Source: DATBFU01 sp035498405
GTDB lineage: Bacteria > Acidobacteriota > Thermoanaerobaculia > UBA5066 > Gp7-AA6
Length of the DNA stretch: 64,000 bases
NCBI GenBank assembly: GCA_035498405.1
Contig: DATKAE010000031.1
Coordinates: forward strand, 9,618 to 73,617
Reading direction: 5' to 3'
Part shown: in pieces, positions 9,510-19,026 of the stretch
Position numbering within the stretch: position 1 is the stretch's first letter
Layout: the number at the start of each line of letters is the position of its first letter
Position numbers and translations under genes: made by a program
Notes under the pieces: generated by a model
What the model was told of the DNA's origin: nothing
Database searches by the model: none
Seen by the model: the letters and a program-made list of their open reading frames with translations, nothing else

Positions 9510-11132
9510 ATGACCCTTCGTATCCGCAAGCAGACCCCCGACCCCGCCGCTCCGAAAAGCGGCGCGGGTCCCGCCACCACGGGGTCTCTGCGGCCGGACC
9601 TGCTCGCCGCGGGGGCCCGGCGACTCGCCATCATCGCCACGCTCGCCGCGGTGGCCTCGACCCTCTTCGCGGTCCTCGACCGAGTCATCGTTCCGCTCGA
9701 CCCGCGCTCGACCACGGGGGCGCTGTGGCTCTTCGCGGTTCTCGGCAACCTCGGACTGTCCCTCTCGGTGGCCTGGATCGCCTACCGGGAGATGCTGCCT
9801 TCCGAGAAGCTGCTCGATCTCGGTCTCCTGTACGAGGTCGGCGAGGCGCTCTGCCTCGGCATCATGTTCCACTCGATTTCGATGCGGCCGGACGTGATTC
9901 CCCGGGGCTGGTCCGCTGTCGCGGTCTGGATCCTGGCCTTTCCTCTCGTCGTGCCGAACACCTGGGGAAAGACCGCGCTCGCGACGGCCGCCGCGGCGCT
10001 GATGGACCCCGTGTCGCTGTTCTTGAACGTGCTCGCCGGAAGCGCCCGCCCGAGCTGGCTGACGGCATTTCTTCTCTTCGTGCCGACCGTGGTCGCCGGC
10101 TGCGTCTCGCTCGTGGTCTCCCGTATCGTCTTCGAGCTCGCGATCGCGGCCGGCAAGGGTCAGGAAATGGGCAGCTACCGGCTCGAAGAGCTGCTCGGCC
10201 GCGGGGGAATGGGCGAGGTCTGGCGCGCCAGCCATCGCCTTCTCGCGCGCGCGGCGGCCGTCAAGTTGATCCGCATCGACCCGAGCTCCGACGCGCGCGA
10301 GCTCCTGCGCCGCTTCGAGCGGGAGGCGCGGGCGACCGCGGCGCTGCGCTCGCCGCACACGGTGGACGTCTATGACTACGGCACGACCGAGGACGGAACG
10401 TTCTACTACGTCATGGAGCTGCTCGAGGGATTCGACCTGGAGACACTGGTCCACCAATTTGGGCCCCTGCCTCCGGAGCGCGCCATCTTTCTGCTGGAGC
10501 AGACCTGCCATTCGCTGGGAGAGGCGCACGAAGGGGGCCTGATCCATCGTGACGTCAAGCCGGCGAACATCTACGTCTGCCGGTACGGGCCCGACTGGGA
10601 CTTCGTCAAGCTGCTCGACTTTGGACTGGTCAAGAACCCGGCCTCGAACGACCCCAGCCAGGTCACGGTCGCCGGCGTGATCGCCGGAACGCCGGGCTAC
10701 ATGTCCCCCGAGATGGGCCTGGGCTCGCCCGACGTCGACTGGCGCACCGACATCTATGCCTTGGGCTGTGTCGCCTACTGGCTGGTCACCGGCCACCGGG
10801 TCTTCGAGGAGGGCTCACCCATGCAGGTCCTCATGGACCACATCCAGAAGCGGCCCGAACCCCCCTCGCGGCGCCTCGAGGGCCACATCCCGGCCGAGCT
10901 CGACCGCATCATCCTCGCCTGCCTCGAAAAGGATCCGAACAACCGGCCGCAAACCACCAAGGAGCTCGTGGAGCGGCTGCGATCCGTTCCCGTCTCCACG
11001 CAGTGGACGGAAGAGCGCGCCCGACACTGGTGGCTCGCCAACGGGAGCCGAGCCCGGGAGGCGCGCGCCGAACGTCTCGCCATGCGAGAAGAGACGCCCC
11101 GAGAGTCGAGGCCGCTCGCCCGGCGGGCGTAG
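9510..11132 (+). CDS. Ser/Thr protein kinase with N-terminal multi-pass membrane domain
   Basis: The protein is 540 residues from ATG 9510. Residues 37-212 hold about six hydrophobic segments. The Hanks-type kinase domain begins near residue 223 (YRLEELLGRGGMGEVW). Visible elements are the ATP-loop glycines, VAIK-type Lys252, HRDVKPAN with catalytic Asp348, DFG at Asp370 and the activation-segment end GTPGYMSPE. It is thus an active-looking kinase with its catalytic domain after the membrane part, the reverse of the common bacterial PASTA kinase layout. An upstream in-frame ATG at 9456 lies inside a terminator-like hairpin. TAGAAT at 9488-9493 could be a -10 box giving a very short leader. 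Substrates are unknown. Confidence 0.87.
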   Translation: MTLRIRKQTPDPAAPKSGAGPATTGSLRPDLLAAGARRLAIIATLAAVASTLFAVLDRVIVPLDPRSTTGALWLFAVLGNLGLSLSVAWIAYREMLPSEKLLDLGLLYEVGEALCLGIMFHSISMRPDVIPRGWSAVAVWILAFPLVVPNTWGKTALATAAAALMDPVSLFLNVLAGSARPSWLTAFLLFVPTVVAGCVSLVVSRIVFELAIAAGKGQEMGSYRLEELLGRGGMGEVWRASHRLLARAAAVKLIRIDPSSDARELLRRFEREARATAALRSPHTVDVYDYGTTEDGTFYYVMELLEGFDLETLVHQFGPLPPERAIFLLEQTCHSLGEAHEGGLIHRDVKPANIYVCRYGPDWDFVKLLDFGLVKNPASNDPSQVTVAGVIAGTPGYMSPEMGLGSPDVDWRTDIYALGCVAYWLVTGHRVFEEGSPMQVLMDHIQKRPEPPSRRLEGHIPAELDRIILACLEKDPNNRPQTTKELVERLRSVPVSTQWTEERARHWWLANGSRAREARAERLAMREETPRESRPLARRA

Positions 11133-11157
11133 GCCCTTCGCGGCTTCGCGGATCTCC

Positions 11158-12360
11158 TCAGAGGCCGACCCAGGCCTTCCACGCAGAGACCAGCCGGCCC
11201 GGAGTCAGGCCGGTCTCCCGATCCAGGGCCTCCTCGATCGACATGTCTTCGGCCAGATCTCGCAGCAGGCAGACGAGCGCTCCCTCGCCCCGGTGCTGGA
11301 TCAGGTATTCGATCAAGCCGAGCGCCTCGCCGTAGTTGGACTGAGCCGTCGCGCGATCGGTCTTGCGCCCGAAGCTCTCGTCCATCTCGGCGATCGAGAC
11401 CGGCCGGCGGTTCTTGAAGATCTCGCGCTGGTCGTGAATCGTCAACCGCTTGCCCTCGAACCACTGCGCGAGTCCTTCGTGCACCCAACCCGGCGCCCGA
11501 TCGCCGGAGGCGTGCCGGATGAGCGCATGCGAGAGCTCGTGGCGCAGGACCGCGTCGAGGCGGGGCGTCATGCCGCCCTCGGGATCGAGCGAGATGCGGA
11601 TCTTCCCGTCGAAGAGCCCGCCGACCCAATCCGGTATGGAGACGAGCGAGAAGTACGCGCGCCCCGCGTAGAGGATGACGACCTGGGAATACGGGAGGCG
11701 CACCTGAAAGAAGCCCGACATCGCCGTGTAGTCCTCGGCCAGGTGCTGGGAGACGCGGTCGACCATGTCGGGAGAGATGGCGGCATCCGAGTAGATCGTG
11801 AAGTCGTCGAGCTCCAACACCTTCTGCCCGCGCGCGAGCGAGAGCTCCTGGCGAGCAGCCGACAACCGCTTCAGGACGCTCGGGTCGTGGCCGCGCAATC
11901 GCTCGAACTGCTCCCAGGCCAGAACGGCGTCCTCGACGCGATTCAAGCCGTAGTAGACGTCGCCCAGGGTCCCGTAGATCTCGGGAGGCGCTCCCGCGGC
12001 CTGCCGCTCGGCAAGCTCGAGATAGAAACGGGCAAACGGATAATTTTCGGCGCGGACGTACGCAAGCGTCAGCTCCGCGAGGAGCAGGCCGTCCTGCTCG
12101 TTCCATCCATACGCTTCCTCGAGCAGCTCGATGGCGCGGCCCGTGTCGCCCGCCTCGAGGTAGCCCACACCGATCTGTGCGAGGTCCCGGGCGAGGTCGC
12201 GCGCCGCCGGCGTGCCGGGAGAGACCGCGGCCGCCCGACGCCTCACCGCGGCCAGCTGCTTGCCGAGGTCGGTCCCGGGCTCAGCCGCATCCGCGGAGGC
12301 TCCGGACAGAATCAGAGCAAGACTGATGAGAAGGGCGCGCACCAGGCGGTGGAGGCACAT
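11158..12360 (-). CDS. Secreted gluzincin (peptidase MA-like) metallopeptidase with TPR-like N-terminus
   Basis: The 400-residue product has a signal peptide (MCLHRLVRALLISLALILSGASADA) and a helical N-terminal half with tetratricopeptide-like repeats. A zinc-peptidase core follows: HELSH at residue 274 and a downstream GWVHEGLAQWFEG, whose Glu fits the third zinc ligand of peptidase MA/M1-like enzymes. The ATG at 12360 is chosen because it begins the signal peptide; an in-frame GTG 33 bases upstream is possible. It lies 53 bp after the VWFA-domain gene, probably in the same transcript. The substrate is unknown, and the location is predicted periplasmic. Confidence 0.82.
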   Translation of the reverse strand: MCLHRLVRALLISLALILSGASADAAEPGTDLGKQLAAVRRRAAAVSPGTPAARDLARDLAQIGVGYLEAGDTGRAIELLEEAYGWNEQDGLLLAELTLAYVRAENYPFARFYLELAERQAAGAPPEIYGTLGDVYYGLNRVEDAVLAWEQFERLRGHDPSVLKRLSAARQELSLARGQKVLELDDFTIYSDAAISPDMVDRVSQHLAEDYTAMSGFFQVRLPYSQVVILYAGRAYFSLVSIPDWVGGLFDGKIRISLDPEGGMTPRLDAVLRHELSHALIRHASGDRAPGWVHEGLAQWFEGKRLTIHDQREIFKNRRPVSIAEMDESFGRKTDRATAQSNYGEALGLIEYLIQHRGEGALVCLLRDLAEDMSIEEALDRETGLTPGRLVSAWKAWVGL

Positions 12361-12413
12361 GGAGCGGGACCAGTCGATCGGATCAACCGACACGGGGAAC
12401 GGCGCGGCGGAGA

Positions 12414-14537
12414 CTACCGGACCAGAAAGGGCGCCGACGCGTATCCCGCCTTCCCCGTCGCCGGGTCTTGCAGGAACACTCGCAGGGAGTAGCGGCCCGG
12501 TAAGAGCGTCTCCGGTGTGAAGGCAACTACGAGAACCTGCTTGCCGTCGGGCTCGGCTGACGACTGGCTCACGAGCTGAAGCGCCCCGTCCTTGAGCGGT
12601 CTCCCCTCGTCGGAGAGGACCTGCGCTCCGATCTTGAGCGACTGCGGCTGGTGCGGACCGAAGTAGTAGGCGACGAGCGAGACCTGGGAGGGGTTGCCGG
12701 AGCGCACTTCGGGAAGCGCGACGGGCATGAGACCGCGGCTCCCGGCCGGGGGCAAGATCAACTCCGCCGCCATGGACCGGCCGACGGCGCCGAGGCGCCC
12801 TCGCACGAAGACTCCCTCGGCGGAGCTCGCCAGAAACACGGGCGGAGCCAGGTAGGGCTCCCTTACCGAAAAGTCGGGGACCCGGACCGTCTCGGCCACG
12901 AACCCCATTCGGCCGGTCTCGCCGTTTCGGATGAGCGCCCGGACGCGGTATTGACCCGGCGGAAGCGTGAGCTGTCCGTAGTAACGCAGCCCGCCCCTCT
13001 CGAGCCGCTCGCGGTTGACGGTGAGGTCGATCGAGACTCCCTGGGTGAAGAAGTCTCGCAGCCGCCCCTCGTCGTCGTACGCGTAGACGTACATCTCGAC
13101 GGGCAGGCTCGAGCCGCTCTGCGCCAGGAGTAGCTCCGGACCCGACGCTTCCACGAGCACGGGCACCCGCGCCGGTCCTCGAGCGTCCGGAAGGGGCGAC
13201 GCCAACACGCGGGCCGGGACCTGTGAGACCGGGATCTCATTGGCGATGATGTCGGCGGCGAGCAGCCCGCGCTCGAGCGGCGAGAGCACCTTGAAGGCCT
13301 TTTTCTCGTAGTAGCCCGCCCGCGCCGATACCCGCGCCCCGGAGGTCCGGACCTTCACCTTGAGCTCGTGGAACTCCCCCTTGCCCGACAAGCGGTTGGG
13401 CCGGAAGGCGAGAACGTACACGAGATTGGTCCGGTGCAGGAGCTCCGCGAGCCCCTTCCGAAAATCATTCTCGTTCCGAAAGACTTCGCCGCCGGTCCCA
13501 TTCGCGAACTCGAAGAGCGAGTTGTCCACCCGCGTCGGCTCGATCGTCGAGATCTCCGCGTCGCTCCGGATTCCGCCGATGTCGACCGCGTGGATGACGC
13601 AGTCCGAACGCCGAAACAGCGCGGACATGATTTCCAGCTGGTTCTGGAGAGCCGAGCTCCCGAACCGCTTGTCGCTGTCGATGTTCCAGATCTGGCCCGT
13701 CGTGATCCATTCCCTCTCCTGCGTCGTCTCCTTCGTGCCCACGAGCAGCCGGCTCTCGAAGCCCTCGGACAAATAGATGATGTCCTTGCGGCCGGCGAGG
13801 ACGTCGAGCACGGTCGCCAAGTCCTCGAAAGACCGGATGATGTGGTTGATCCGGCCGCGCGCGTAGCGATCGTCGAGAGCGTTGGTCATGGCCCGCAGGG
13901 TCTCGAGGCTGTCGATCAAGGAACCGTCTGCGCTGGGACGATTGGCTTTCGCCGCCACTCCGCCGACCGACAGGGCCTGAAGCATCTGCTGGTCGTGGAC
14001 GAGCTCGAGCGGATCGGGCTCCTTCGAAAGCGTGGGCGTCAGACCGAGGGTATCGATCGCGCGAGCGAGCTGGAGGCGGTCGGAGGAGAAGGTCGCGATC
14101 AGGCGGATGCCCGTTTCGATGGAAAAGGTCGCCACGGCGGCCAGATCGGCGTCCCCCATCCCGTTGAGCACGAACTCCTTGGCCGCGCCGCGGGCCTCGA
14201 GCAAGCCCCGGGGACGCGTATAGGTGAGATCGAAGAGGAAGAGGAAGCGGCGGCGGCCGGCCGGGTCGATCGACTCGCCGGTCGAGTTCGGGATCTTCTC
14301 GGCGAGATCGATCGCGTCGAAGCCGACGATCTCCTGTTTCTTGCCGTTGTCGAAGACCTGAAAGTCGGCCGCGGTCAGATTCCGGATCGGCATCCCGTCG
14401 CGACCGGCGACCCGCACGGGCACCTCGACGAGAACGACTTCCGCCGATTCCTGAACCCCTGTGGACGGATCTTGACCAGCCGTGCCGGGACCCGCGAGGA
14501 GAGAAATCGCGAGTGCGAGCGCCAGGGAACGGTTCAT
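12414..14537 (-). CDS. Secreted VWFA-related protein of acidobacterial type
   Basis: This 707-residue protein has a signal peptide (MNRSLALALAISLLAGPGTAG). The segment VEVPVRVAGRDGMPIRNLTAADFQV is the hallmark opening of the VWFA-related Acidobacterial domain (TIGR03436). The VWA fold follows with FLFLFDLTYTRP, although the canonical MIDAS DxSxS is replaced by DLTYT. The C-terminal 350 residues look like beta-sandwich domains. GGGAG lies eight bases before the ATG at 14537. The gene is 31 bp downstream of a sulfatase-like/TPR gene and is probably co-transcribed with it. The function is unknown; a protein-binding role at the cell surface is plausible. Confidence 0.86.
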   Translation of the reverse strand: MNRSLALALAISLLAGPGTAGQDPSTGVQESAEVVLVEVPVRVAGRDGMPIRNLTAADFQVFDNGKKQEIVGFDAIDLAEKIPNSTGESIDPAGRRRFLFLFDLTYTRPRGLLEARGAAKEFVLNGMGDADLAAVATFSIETGIRLIATFSSDRLQLARAIDTLGLTPTLSKEPDPLELVHDQQMLQALSVGGVAAKANRPSADGSLIDSLETLRAMTNALDDRYARGRINHIIRSFEDLATVLDVLAGRKDIIYLSEGFESRLLVGTKETTQEREWITTGQIWNIDSDKRFGSSALQNQLEIMSALFRRSDCVIHAVDIGGIRSDAEISTIEPTRVDNSLFEFANGTGGEVFRNENDFRKGLAELLHRTNLVYVLAFRPNRLSGKGEFHELKVKVRTSGARVSARAGYYEKKAFKVLSPLERGLLAADIIANEIPVSQVPARVLASPLPDARGPARVPVLVEASGPELLLAQSGSSLPVEMYVYAYDDEGRLRDFFTQGVSIDLTVNRERLERGGLRYYGQLTLPPGQYRVRALIRNGETGRMGFVAETVRVPDFSVREPYLAPPVFLASSAEGVFVRGRLGAVGRSMAAELILPPAGSRGLMPVALPEVRSGNPSQVSLVAYYFGPHQPQSLKIGAQVLSDEGRPLKDGALQLVSQSSAEPDGKQVLVVAFTPETLLPGRYSLRVFLQDPATGKAGYASAPFLVR

Positions 14538-14568
14538 GGCAAGGCTCCCGAAAGCCTCGTCTAGGCTA

Positions 14569-16824
14569 TCACGAAGGCCGGCGAGCGGACTCCGGGTTTT
14601 GACCCTTTTCTGAGGTTGACCCCTGGCCCAACGACTTTGCCTTCATGTTCCGCAGAATTCGGTTGGCCTCGGCCAGCTCCTCGCCGTAGCGGTCACGGGG
14701 CGCCACGGCCACGAATTGCTCGAGGTACTGGCGCGCCTCGTCGAACTGGCGATGCCGGCCGGTCAGGATCGCCAGATTGAACAGGGCGTCGTACTGCTTC
14801 GGGTCGAGCTCCATCGCCTTCTTCCAGGCGACGAGCGCCTGCTGATCCTCGCCGAGCTGCACCAGCGCCGTTCCGAGCGAAGTGAGCGTCCCCGGAAGAT
14901 TGGGATTTTTCTGCAGAGCCTTCTCGAACCACTGACGGGCCGCCGCGGCGTTCCGTTCTCGAAGCGAGAGAGTCCCCATGTGTGACAAAACGTCCGGGTT
15001 GCCGGGGTTGATCGCCAGCGCCTTCTGAAAGGCCTCGCGGGCCTGCGCCAGCTGCCCTGCCTCGGCCAGCGAGACACCCAGGGAATCCAGGGTCTCGGGG
15101 TCCTCTTTCCCTTCCAGGGGACCGAGGAGGACCAGGGCCTCCTGTGTCCGCCCGGTCAAGATCAGGATCTTGACCAGATCGCGCCGGATCGCGTCGGTCG
15201 CGAGATTGCGCTGCAAGGCTTCGCGCAGGACCTTCTCGGCGCCCGCCTGATCGCCGCGCCTCGCGAGCAAGTCCGCCAGTTCCTGGTAGGCCTCGGAGAG
15301 CTCCTGGCCGACCCCGCCCGGGCCCAACTGCGCGAGTCCCTCCGAGAGAACCTTGATCCCTTCGTCGGGTTTTCCCGTCCGCGCCAGGCTCAGGCCCAAC
15401 ATCCTCCAGGCGGCGATGACCTTCGGCTCCTTGGCCAGGAGCTCTCGCGCGACCACGATCGTCTGCGCGTAGTCCTTCGCGAAGAAAAGGGCGTAGAGGC
15501 GGTGGTACAGGGCGAGCGAGTCCATCCGGTCCTTCGGATCGGGCAGATTCTTCTCCGGCGCGGCAGGAGGTTGAACCGTGATGTAGCCCAGTGCCGCGAG
15601 TTTCTTCAGCTCCTCCGAGGAAGACGCCTCCGGTGAAACGAAGGGACGATTCAGGCTGGAGAGATCGAGCCGCATCGAGCGGAACGCCGGAGGAAGGCTG
15701 GCAGACAAGTCGTGCTTCTCCGCCGGGTCGGAGCGCAGGTCGTAGATCTCGGGCCGAGGCGCCTCGATGTATTGATACCCGCCATCCGTCAGCGAAGCCA
15801 GATCGCTCCACCCCAGGTGGAGCCGCGGATAGAGGGTCTCGCTGTAGACGCGTCTCTCGAGGGCCCTCGGCTCCTCGCCGGCCGTGACCAGGTTGACGCC
15901 GTGGACGGATGCGGGCACCGGAATGCCGACCAGCGCCGCCACCGTGGGAAAGACGTCGGTCAGCGCCACCGGGGCCGTGATCGTTTTTCCCGCCGAGCGG
16001 GAGCCCGGCAGCTTGAGATAGAGCGGGACTTGAATGTCTTCGCGGTAGAGCAGGACGCTGTGCTCCTCCTCTCCGTGATCGTTCAGGCCTTCCCCGTGGT
16101 CCGACAAGACGATGACGATCGCCGGGTCGTAGAGATTCTTCTTCTTGAGGTACGCGAGCAGCCGCCCGACGATGGCATCCGCGGCCGCAATCTCGCCGTC
16201 GTAGAGGCGTCCGGCGTACCGCGTCTTGTATGGCTCCGGCGGATCGTAGGGCGTGTGGGGCTCGTAGAGATGCAGGAAGGCGAAGAGGAGGCTGCCCGAG
16301 CCGGTTTCCGAGTCGATCCATTGCTCGAGTGCCGCCTCCGTCTGCATCCCGGCTCGCTCGGTCACGCCTTGGTCCACCTTCTCGATCCGATCGTCGTACG
16401 AGTCGAAGCCGGCGCCGATTCCGCGCTCCCCGCGCAGCAGGTAGCTCGAGACCGCCGCTCCCGTCGCATAGCCAGAAGCCTTCAGCAGCGCCGCCAGGGT
16501 CTGGTGCGAAGGCGAGAGGCGAAAGCCGATGTTGTCCCGCACGCCGTTCTCGTAGGGCGGGAGGCCGGTGAAGAGCGCCGCATGCGAAGGCAGCGTCAGC
16601 GGCACCTGGGAGTAGGCGCGCTCGTACAGGATCGAGTCCTTCCGGAAGGCCTGAAGGCTCGGAGTTTCCACTCCCTTGTAACCGTAGTCGGGAAGGTGAT
16701 CCGAGCGCAGCGTATCGATGGAGATCAGGATGACCGGGGCGTGAGGAAAGGTCTTCCCGCCACGGCAGGAAGCCGTCAGCAAGAGCGCGGCGATCCAGGC
16801 TATGTAACCCTTTCCGGCACGCAT
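14569..16824 (-). CDS. Sulfatase-like (alkaline phosphatase superfamily) hydrolase fused to TPR repeats, paralogue 1
   Basis: The 751-residue protein has a signal or lipoprotein-like N-terminus (LLLTASC, Cys20). An alkaline-phosphatase-superfamily domain spans about residues 30-430: metal ligands ILISIDTLRSD (Asp37), LSDHGEGL and YDLRSDPAEKHDL. At the nucleophile position it has Thr77-Leu-Pro-Ser-His81 instead of the formylglycine motif Cys/Ser-x-Pro-x-Arg. Residues 450-740 are tandem TPR repeats. The natural product may therefore be a phosphodiester or phosphotransfer enzyme rather than a sulfatase (inference). Its ATG shares one base with the TGA of the upstream paralogue (TGATG), so the two are translationally coupled. 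Confidence 0.86.
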   Translation of the reverse strand: MRAGKGYIAWIAALLLTASCRGGKTFPHAPVILISIDTLRSDHLPDYGYKGVETPSLQAFRKDSILYERAYSQVPLTLPSHAALFTGLPPYENGVRDNIGFRLSPSHQTLAALLKASGYATGAAVSSYLLRGERGIGAGFDSYDDRIEKVDQGVTERAGMQTEAALEQWIDSETGSGSLLFAFLHLYEPHTPYDPPEPYKTRYAGRLYDGEIAAADAIVGRLLAYLKKKNLYDPAIVIVLSDHGEGLNDHGEEEHSVLLYREDIQVPLYLKLPGSRSAGKTITAPVALTDVFPTVAALVGIPVPASVHGVNLVTAGEEPRALERRVYSETLYPRLHLGWSDLASLTDGGYQYIEAPRPEIYDLRSDPAEKHDLSASLPPAFRSMRLDLSSLNRPFVSPEASSSEELKKLAALGYITVQPPAAPEKNLPDPKDRMDSLALYHRLYALFFAKDYAQTIVVARELLAKEPKVIAAWRMLGLSLARTGKPDEGIKVLSEGLAQLGPGGVGQELSEAYQELADLLARRGDQAGAEKVLREALQRNLATDAIRRDLVKILILTGRTQEALVLLGPLEGKEDPETLDSLGVSLAEAGQLAQAREAFQKALAINPGNPDVLSHMGTLSLRERNAAAARQWFEKALQKNPNLPGTLTSLGTALVQLGEDQQALVAWKKAMELDPKQYDALFNLAILTGRHRQFDEARQYLEQFVAVAPRDRYGEELAEANRILRNMKAKSLGQGSTSEKGQNPESARRPS

Positions 16825-18962
16825 CAGCCGACTCCGAGCGATCTCAGGATGCCTCGGGCTTTCTCGATGTCCGCGCCGTAGCGGGCGGGCGGCGCCGCCG
16901 AAACGAAGCGCTCGAGGGCAAGGCGCGCCTGCTCTCTCAAACCGACCTTGGCCGCCGTCAGCCCCAGGTTGAAGAGCGCGTCGTACATCGTCGGATCGAG
17001 CGCCACGGCCCGGGACCAGGAATCGATCGCCCCGCGCTCGTCCCCCAGGCGGGCGAGGGCGACTCCCAGACCGTTCCAGGCCCGCGGCGCGCCGGCGTCG
17101 ATCGCCAGGATCTTTCGAAAGCAGTCGCGCGCGCCCGGGAGGTCCTCCGCGCGCAGGCGCACGATCCCCATGTTCTCCTGGGCCTCGACGTTCTCCGGAT
17201 CGAGCGCCAGCACGCCTTCGAAGACCTTCTCCGCCTCGGGGCCCCGTCCCGCGTCGGCGAGCGCGATTCCGAGCGCGTTCCGCGTCCCGGAGTCGGAGGT
17301 GCCCGAGAAAGGCTCCAGAAACTTGACCGCTTCGGCCGGACGGCCGGCCTCGCAGAGCGCGAGGCCGTAGTTCTTGATGAGCTCCTCGTTGGCAATTCCA
17401 CGCGCGGCCGCCGCCCGGTACACGGCGAGCGCCCCGGGCGAATCGCCCGACCGGCGCAGAAGGAAGGCCAGGTGCACGTAGGCGAGCACCATCGTGGGTC
17501 TTTCCTGGACGACCCGCCGGGCGAGCTCGGTGGCGCCGCGCAGGTCGCCCTGCTGGTAGAGCTCGATGCACTTCCCGAACTCCCGATTGATCGCCACGAG
17601 GCGCTTCGGGTCGTCGCTGGCGCTGTAGGAGGCCTTGACCGTCGCGCTGCCCGAGAGATACCCCAGGCTGCGAAGACGGGCGACCGACTCGGTGTCGGGT
17701 TTGGAGCGCGGAGCGGCGCCGAACGCGGATTCGCCGGGAATCAACCGGCGGAGGCGCCCCGCCTCCTCCGGATTCTCGGAGATCAGGTTGTGGCGCTCCC
17801 CCGGATCGGCCTTGAGGTCGTACAGCTCCGGCAGGGGCAGGTCGACGAACTTGTAACCGCCCTCGACGACGCCCCGGAGCGGCGCCCACCCATAGTTGTA
17901 GGCCGCCGAGAAGGCCTCGAAGTAGGAAGCGTCTTCCGGAGCCCTCACCGGCGGCAAAAGAAGAGAGGAGCCCGGCCACGGCGAGGGCCTGGGAATGCCG
18001 GCGGCCGCGGCGATGGTGGGTGCGATGTCCACGTGCCTGGCCGGGCGGCTGTCGATGCCGGGGGCGACGAGGTCCCGGGACCAGACGACGAGCGGAACCT
18101 TGAGCGTCGCCTCGTAACCGAAGAGGCTGTGCGTGTCCTCGTCGTGCTCGCCCAGGGACTCGCCGTGATCGGCGGTCAGGATCAGAAGCGCCCGCCGCAT
18201 TTTTCCATCGAGGTACGGGGTCAGGAGCGGATCGAGCGCCGCGTCGACTCCGGCCACCTCTCCCAGGTATGGGTCCTTCTTGTACTGCTCGGCCAAGGCG
18301 CCCGGAGGGCGGTATGGCGCGTGGCAGTCGTAGAGATGAACCCACAGGAAGCGAGGCTTGCCGCCGTTGTCCGCGTACCACTTCTCGGCCGCGGCGATCA
18401 CGGCCGCGGCGGGCCGCTCGGAGATCTCGAACTCGAGGCCCGAGCCTCCCTTGGGGTAGCGGTCGTCGTAGACGTCGAAGTCGCGGTTCAGGCCGAAGCG
18501 GGAGTCGAGCGGAAAGCCGCCCACGAAGGCGCCGGTCGCATAGCCCCTCGCCCGCAGGAGTGTCGCGAGAGTCGGAACGTCTGAGGAGAGGCGGAAGCCC
18601 CCGTTCTCGCGCACGCCGTGTTGATACGGATAGAGGCCGGTCAGGATGTTAGCGTGCGAAGGCAGCGTGACGACGTTGTGCGCGTGAGCGCTCGTAAAAA
18701 CGCGGCCCTGTTTGGCCAGGCGATCGAGCGTCGGGGTCGAGACCCGCGAGTTGCCCGCAAAGCCGGGAGCGTCGGCCCGCAGCGTGTCGATCGTGACGAG
18801 CACGATGTCCGGCTTGCCCGCCGCGCCGGAGGGCGCGGCCGCTTGAGGCTTCTCTGCGGCCGGGACGACCCGTCTGGCATAGAGCGCGCCGACAACGACC
18901 AGGACCGCGAGGAGGAGACCTGCCGCGGGCCCGAGCCAACGAACTTTCGGCCGCGACATCAT
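16824..18962 (-). CDS. Sulfatase-like (alkaline phosphatase superfamily) hydrolase fused to TPR repeats, paralogue 2
   Basis: The 712-residue protein starts with a membrane anchor (residues 11-29). The hydrolase domain has IVLVTIDTLRAD (Asp59), nucleophile-position Thr99-Leu-Pro-Ser-His103, ILTADHGESLGEHDEDTHS and YDLKADPGERHNL. TPR repeats fill residues 440-700. It is more divergent from paralogues 1 and 3 than they are from each other, and it has LYDCHAPYRPPG where they have LYEPH-PYDPPEP. ATG codons at 18962 and 18959 lie only 8-11 bases past the T-tract of the receptor terminator, with no Shine-Dalgarno sequence. Expression may need read-through or a start signal not recognised here. Confidence 0.86.
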   Translation of the reverse strand: MMSRPKVRWLGPAAGLLLAVLVVVGALYARRVVPAAEKPQAAAPSGAAGKPDIVLVTIDTLRADAPGFAGNSRVSTPTLDRLAKQGRVFTSAHAHNVVTLPSHANILTGLYPYQHGVRENGGFRLSSDVPTLATLLRARGYATGAFVGGFPLDSRFGLNRDFDVYDDRYPKGGSGLEFEISERPAAAVIAAAEKWYADNGGKPRFLWVHLYDCHAPYRPPGALAEQYKKDPYLGEVAGVDAALDPLLTPYLDGKMRRALLILTADHGESLGEHDEDTHSLFGYEATLKVPLVVWSRDLVAPGIDSRPARHVDIAPTIAAAAGIPRPSPWPGSSLLLPPVRAPEDASYFEAFSAAYNYGWAPLRGVVEGGYKFVDLPLPELYDLKADPGERHNLISENPEEAGRLRRLIPGESAFGAAPRSKPDTESVARLRSLGYLSGSATVKASYSASDDPKRLVAINREFGKCIELYQQGDLRGATELARRVVQERPTMVLAYVHLAFLLRRSGDSPGALAVYRAAAARGIANEELIKNYGLALCEAGRPAEAVKFLEPFSGTSDSGTRNALGIALADAGRGPEAEKVFEGVLALDPENVEAQENMGIVRLRAEDLPGARDCFRKILAIDAGAPRAWNGLGVALARLGDERGAIDSWSRAVALDPTMYDALFNLGLTAAKVGLREQARLALERFVSAAPPARYGADIEKARGILRSLGVG

Positions 18963-18969
18963 CGGGACC

Positions 18970-19004
18970 AAAAAAAAGCCGCCGGGATTTTTATTCCCGG
19001 CGGC
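18970..19004 (-). terminator. Intrinsic terminator after Oar-like receptor 1
   Basis: On the minus strand GCCGCCGGGA pairs perfectly with TCCCGGCGGC around a 7-base AT-rich loop, followed by eight T residues (18977-18970). It starts 23 bp after the receptor stop codon. The same stem sequence is used after receptor 2. Confidence 0.93.
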
Positions 19005-19026
19005 ACCGAAACGATGGAAGGAGGTC

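Noticed and set aside
14569..18381. One very long open frame apparently joining two sulfatase-like genes
   Set aside because: The upstream part is another frame of paralogue 2. The real genes are separate and joined by a TGATG overlap at 16826-16822.
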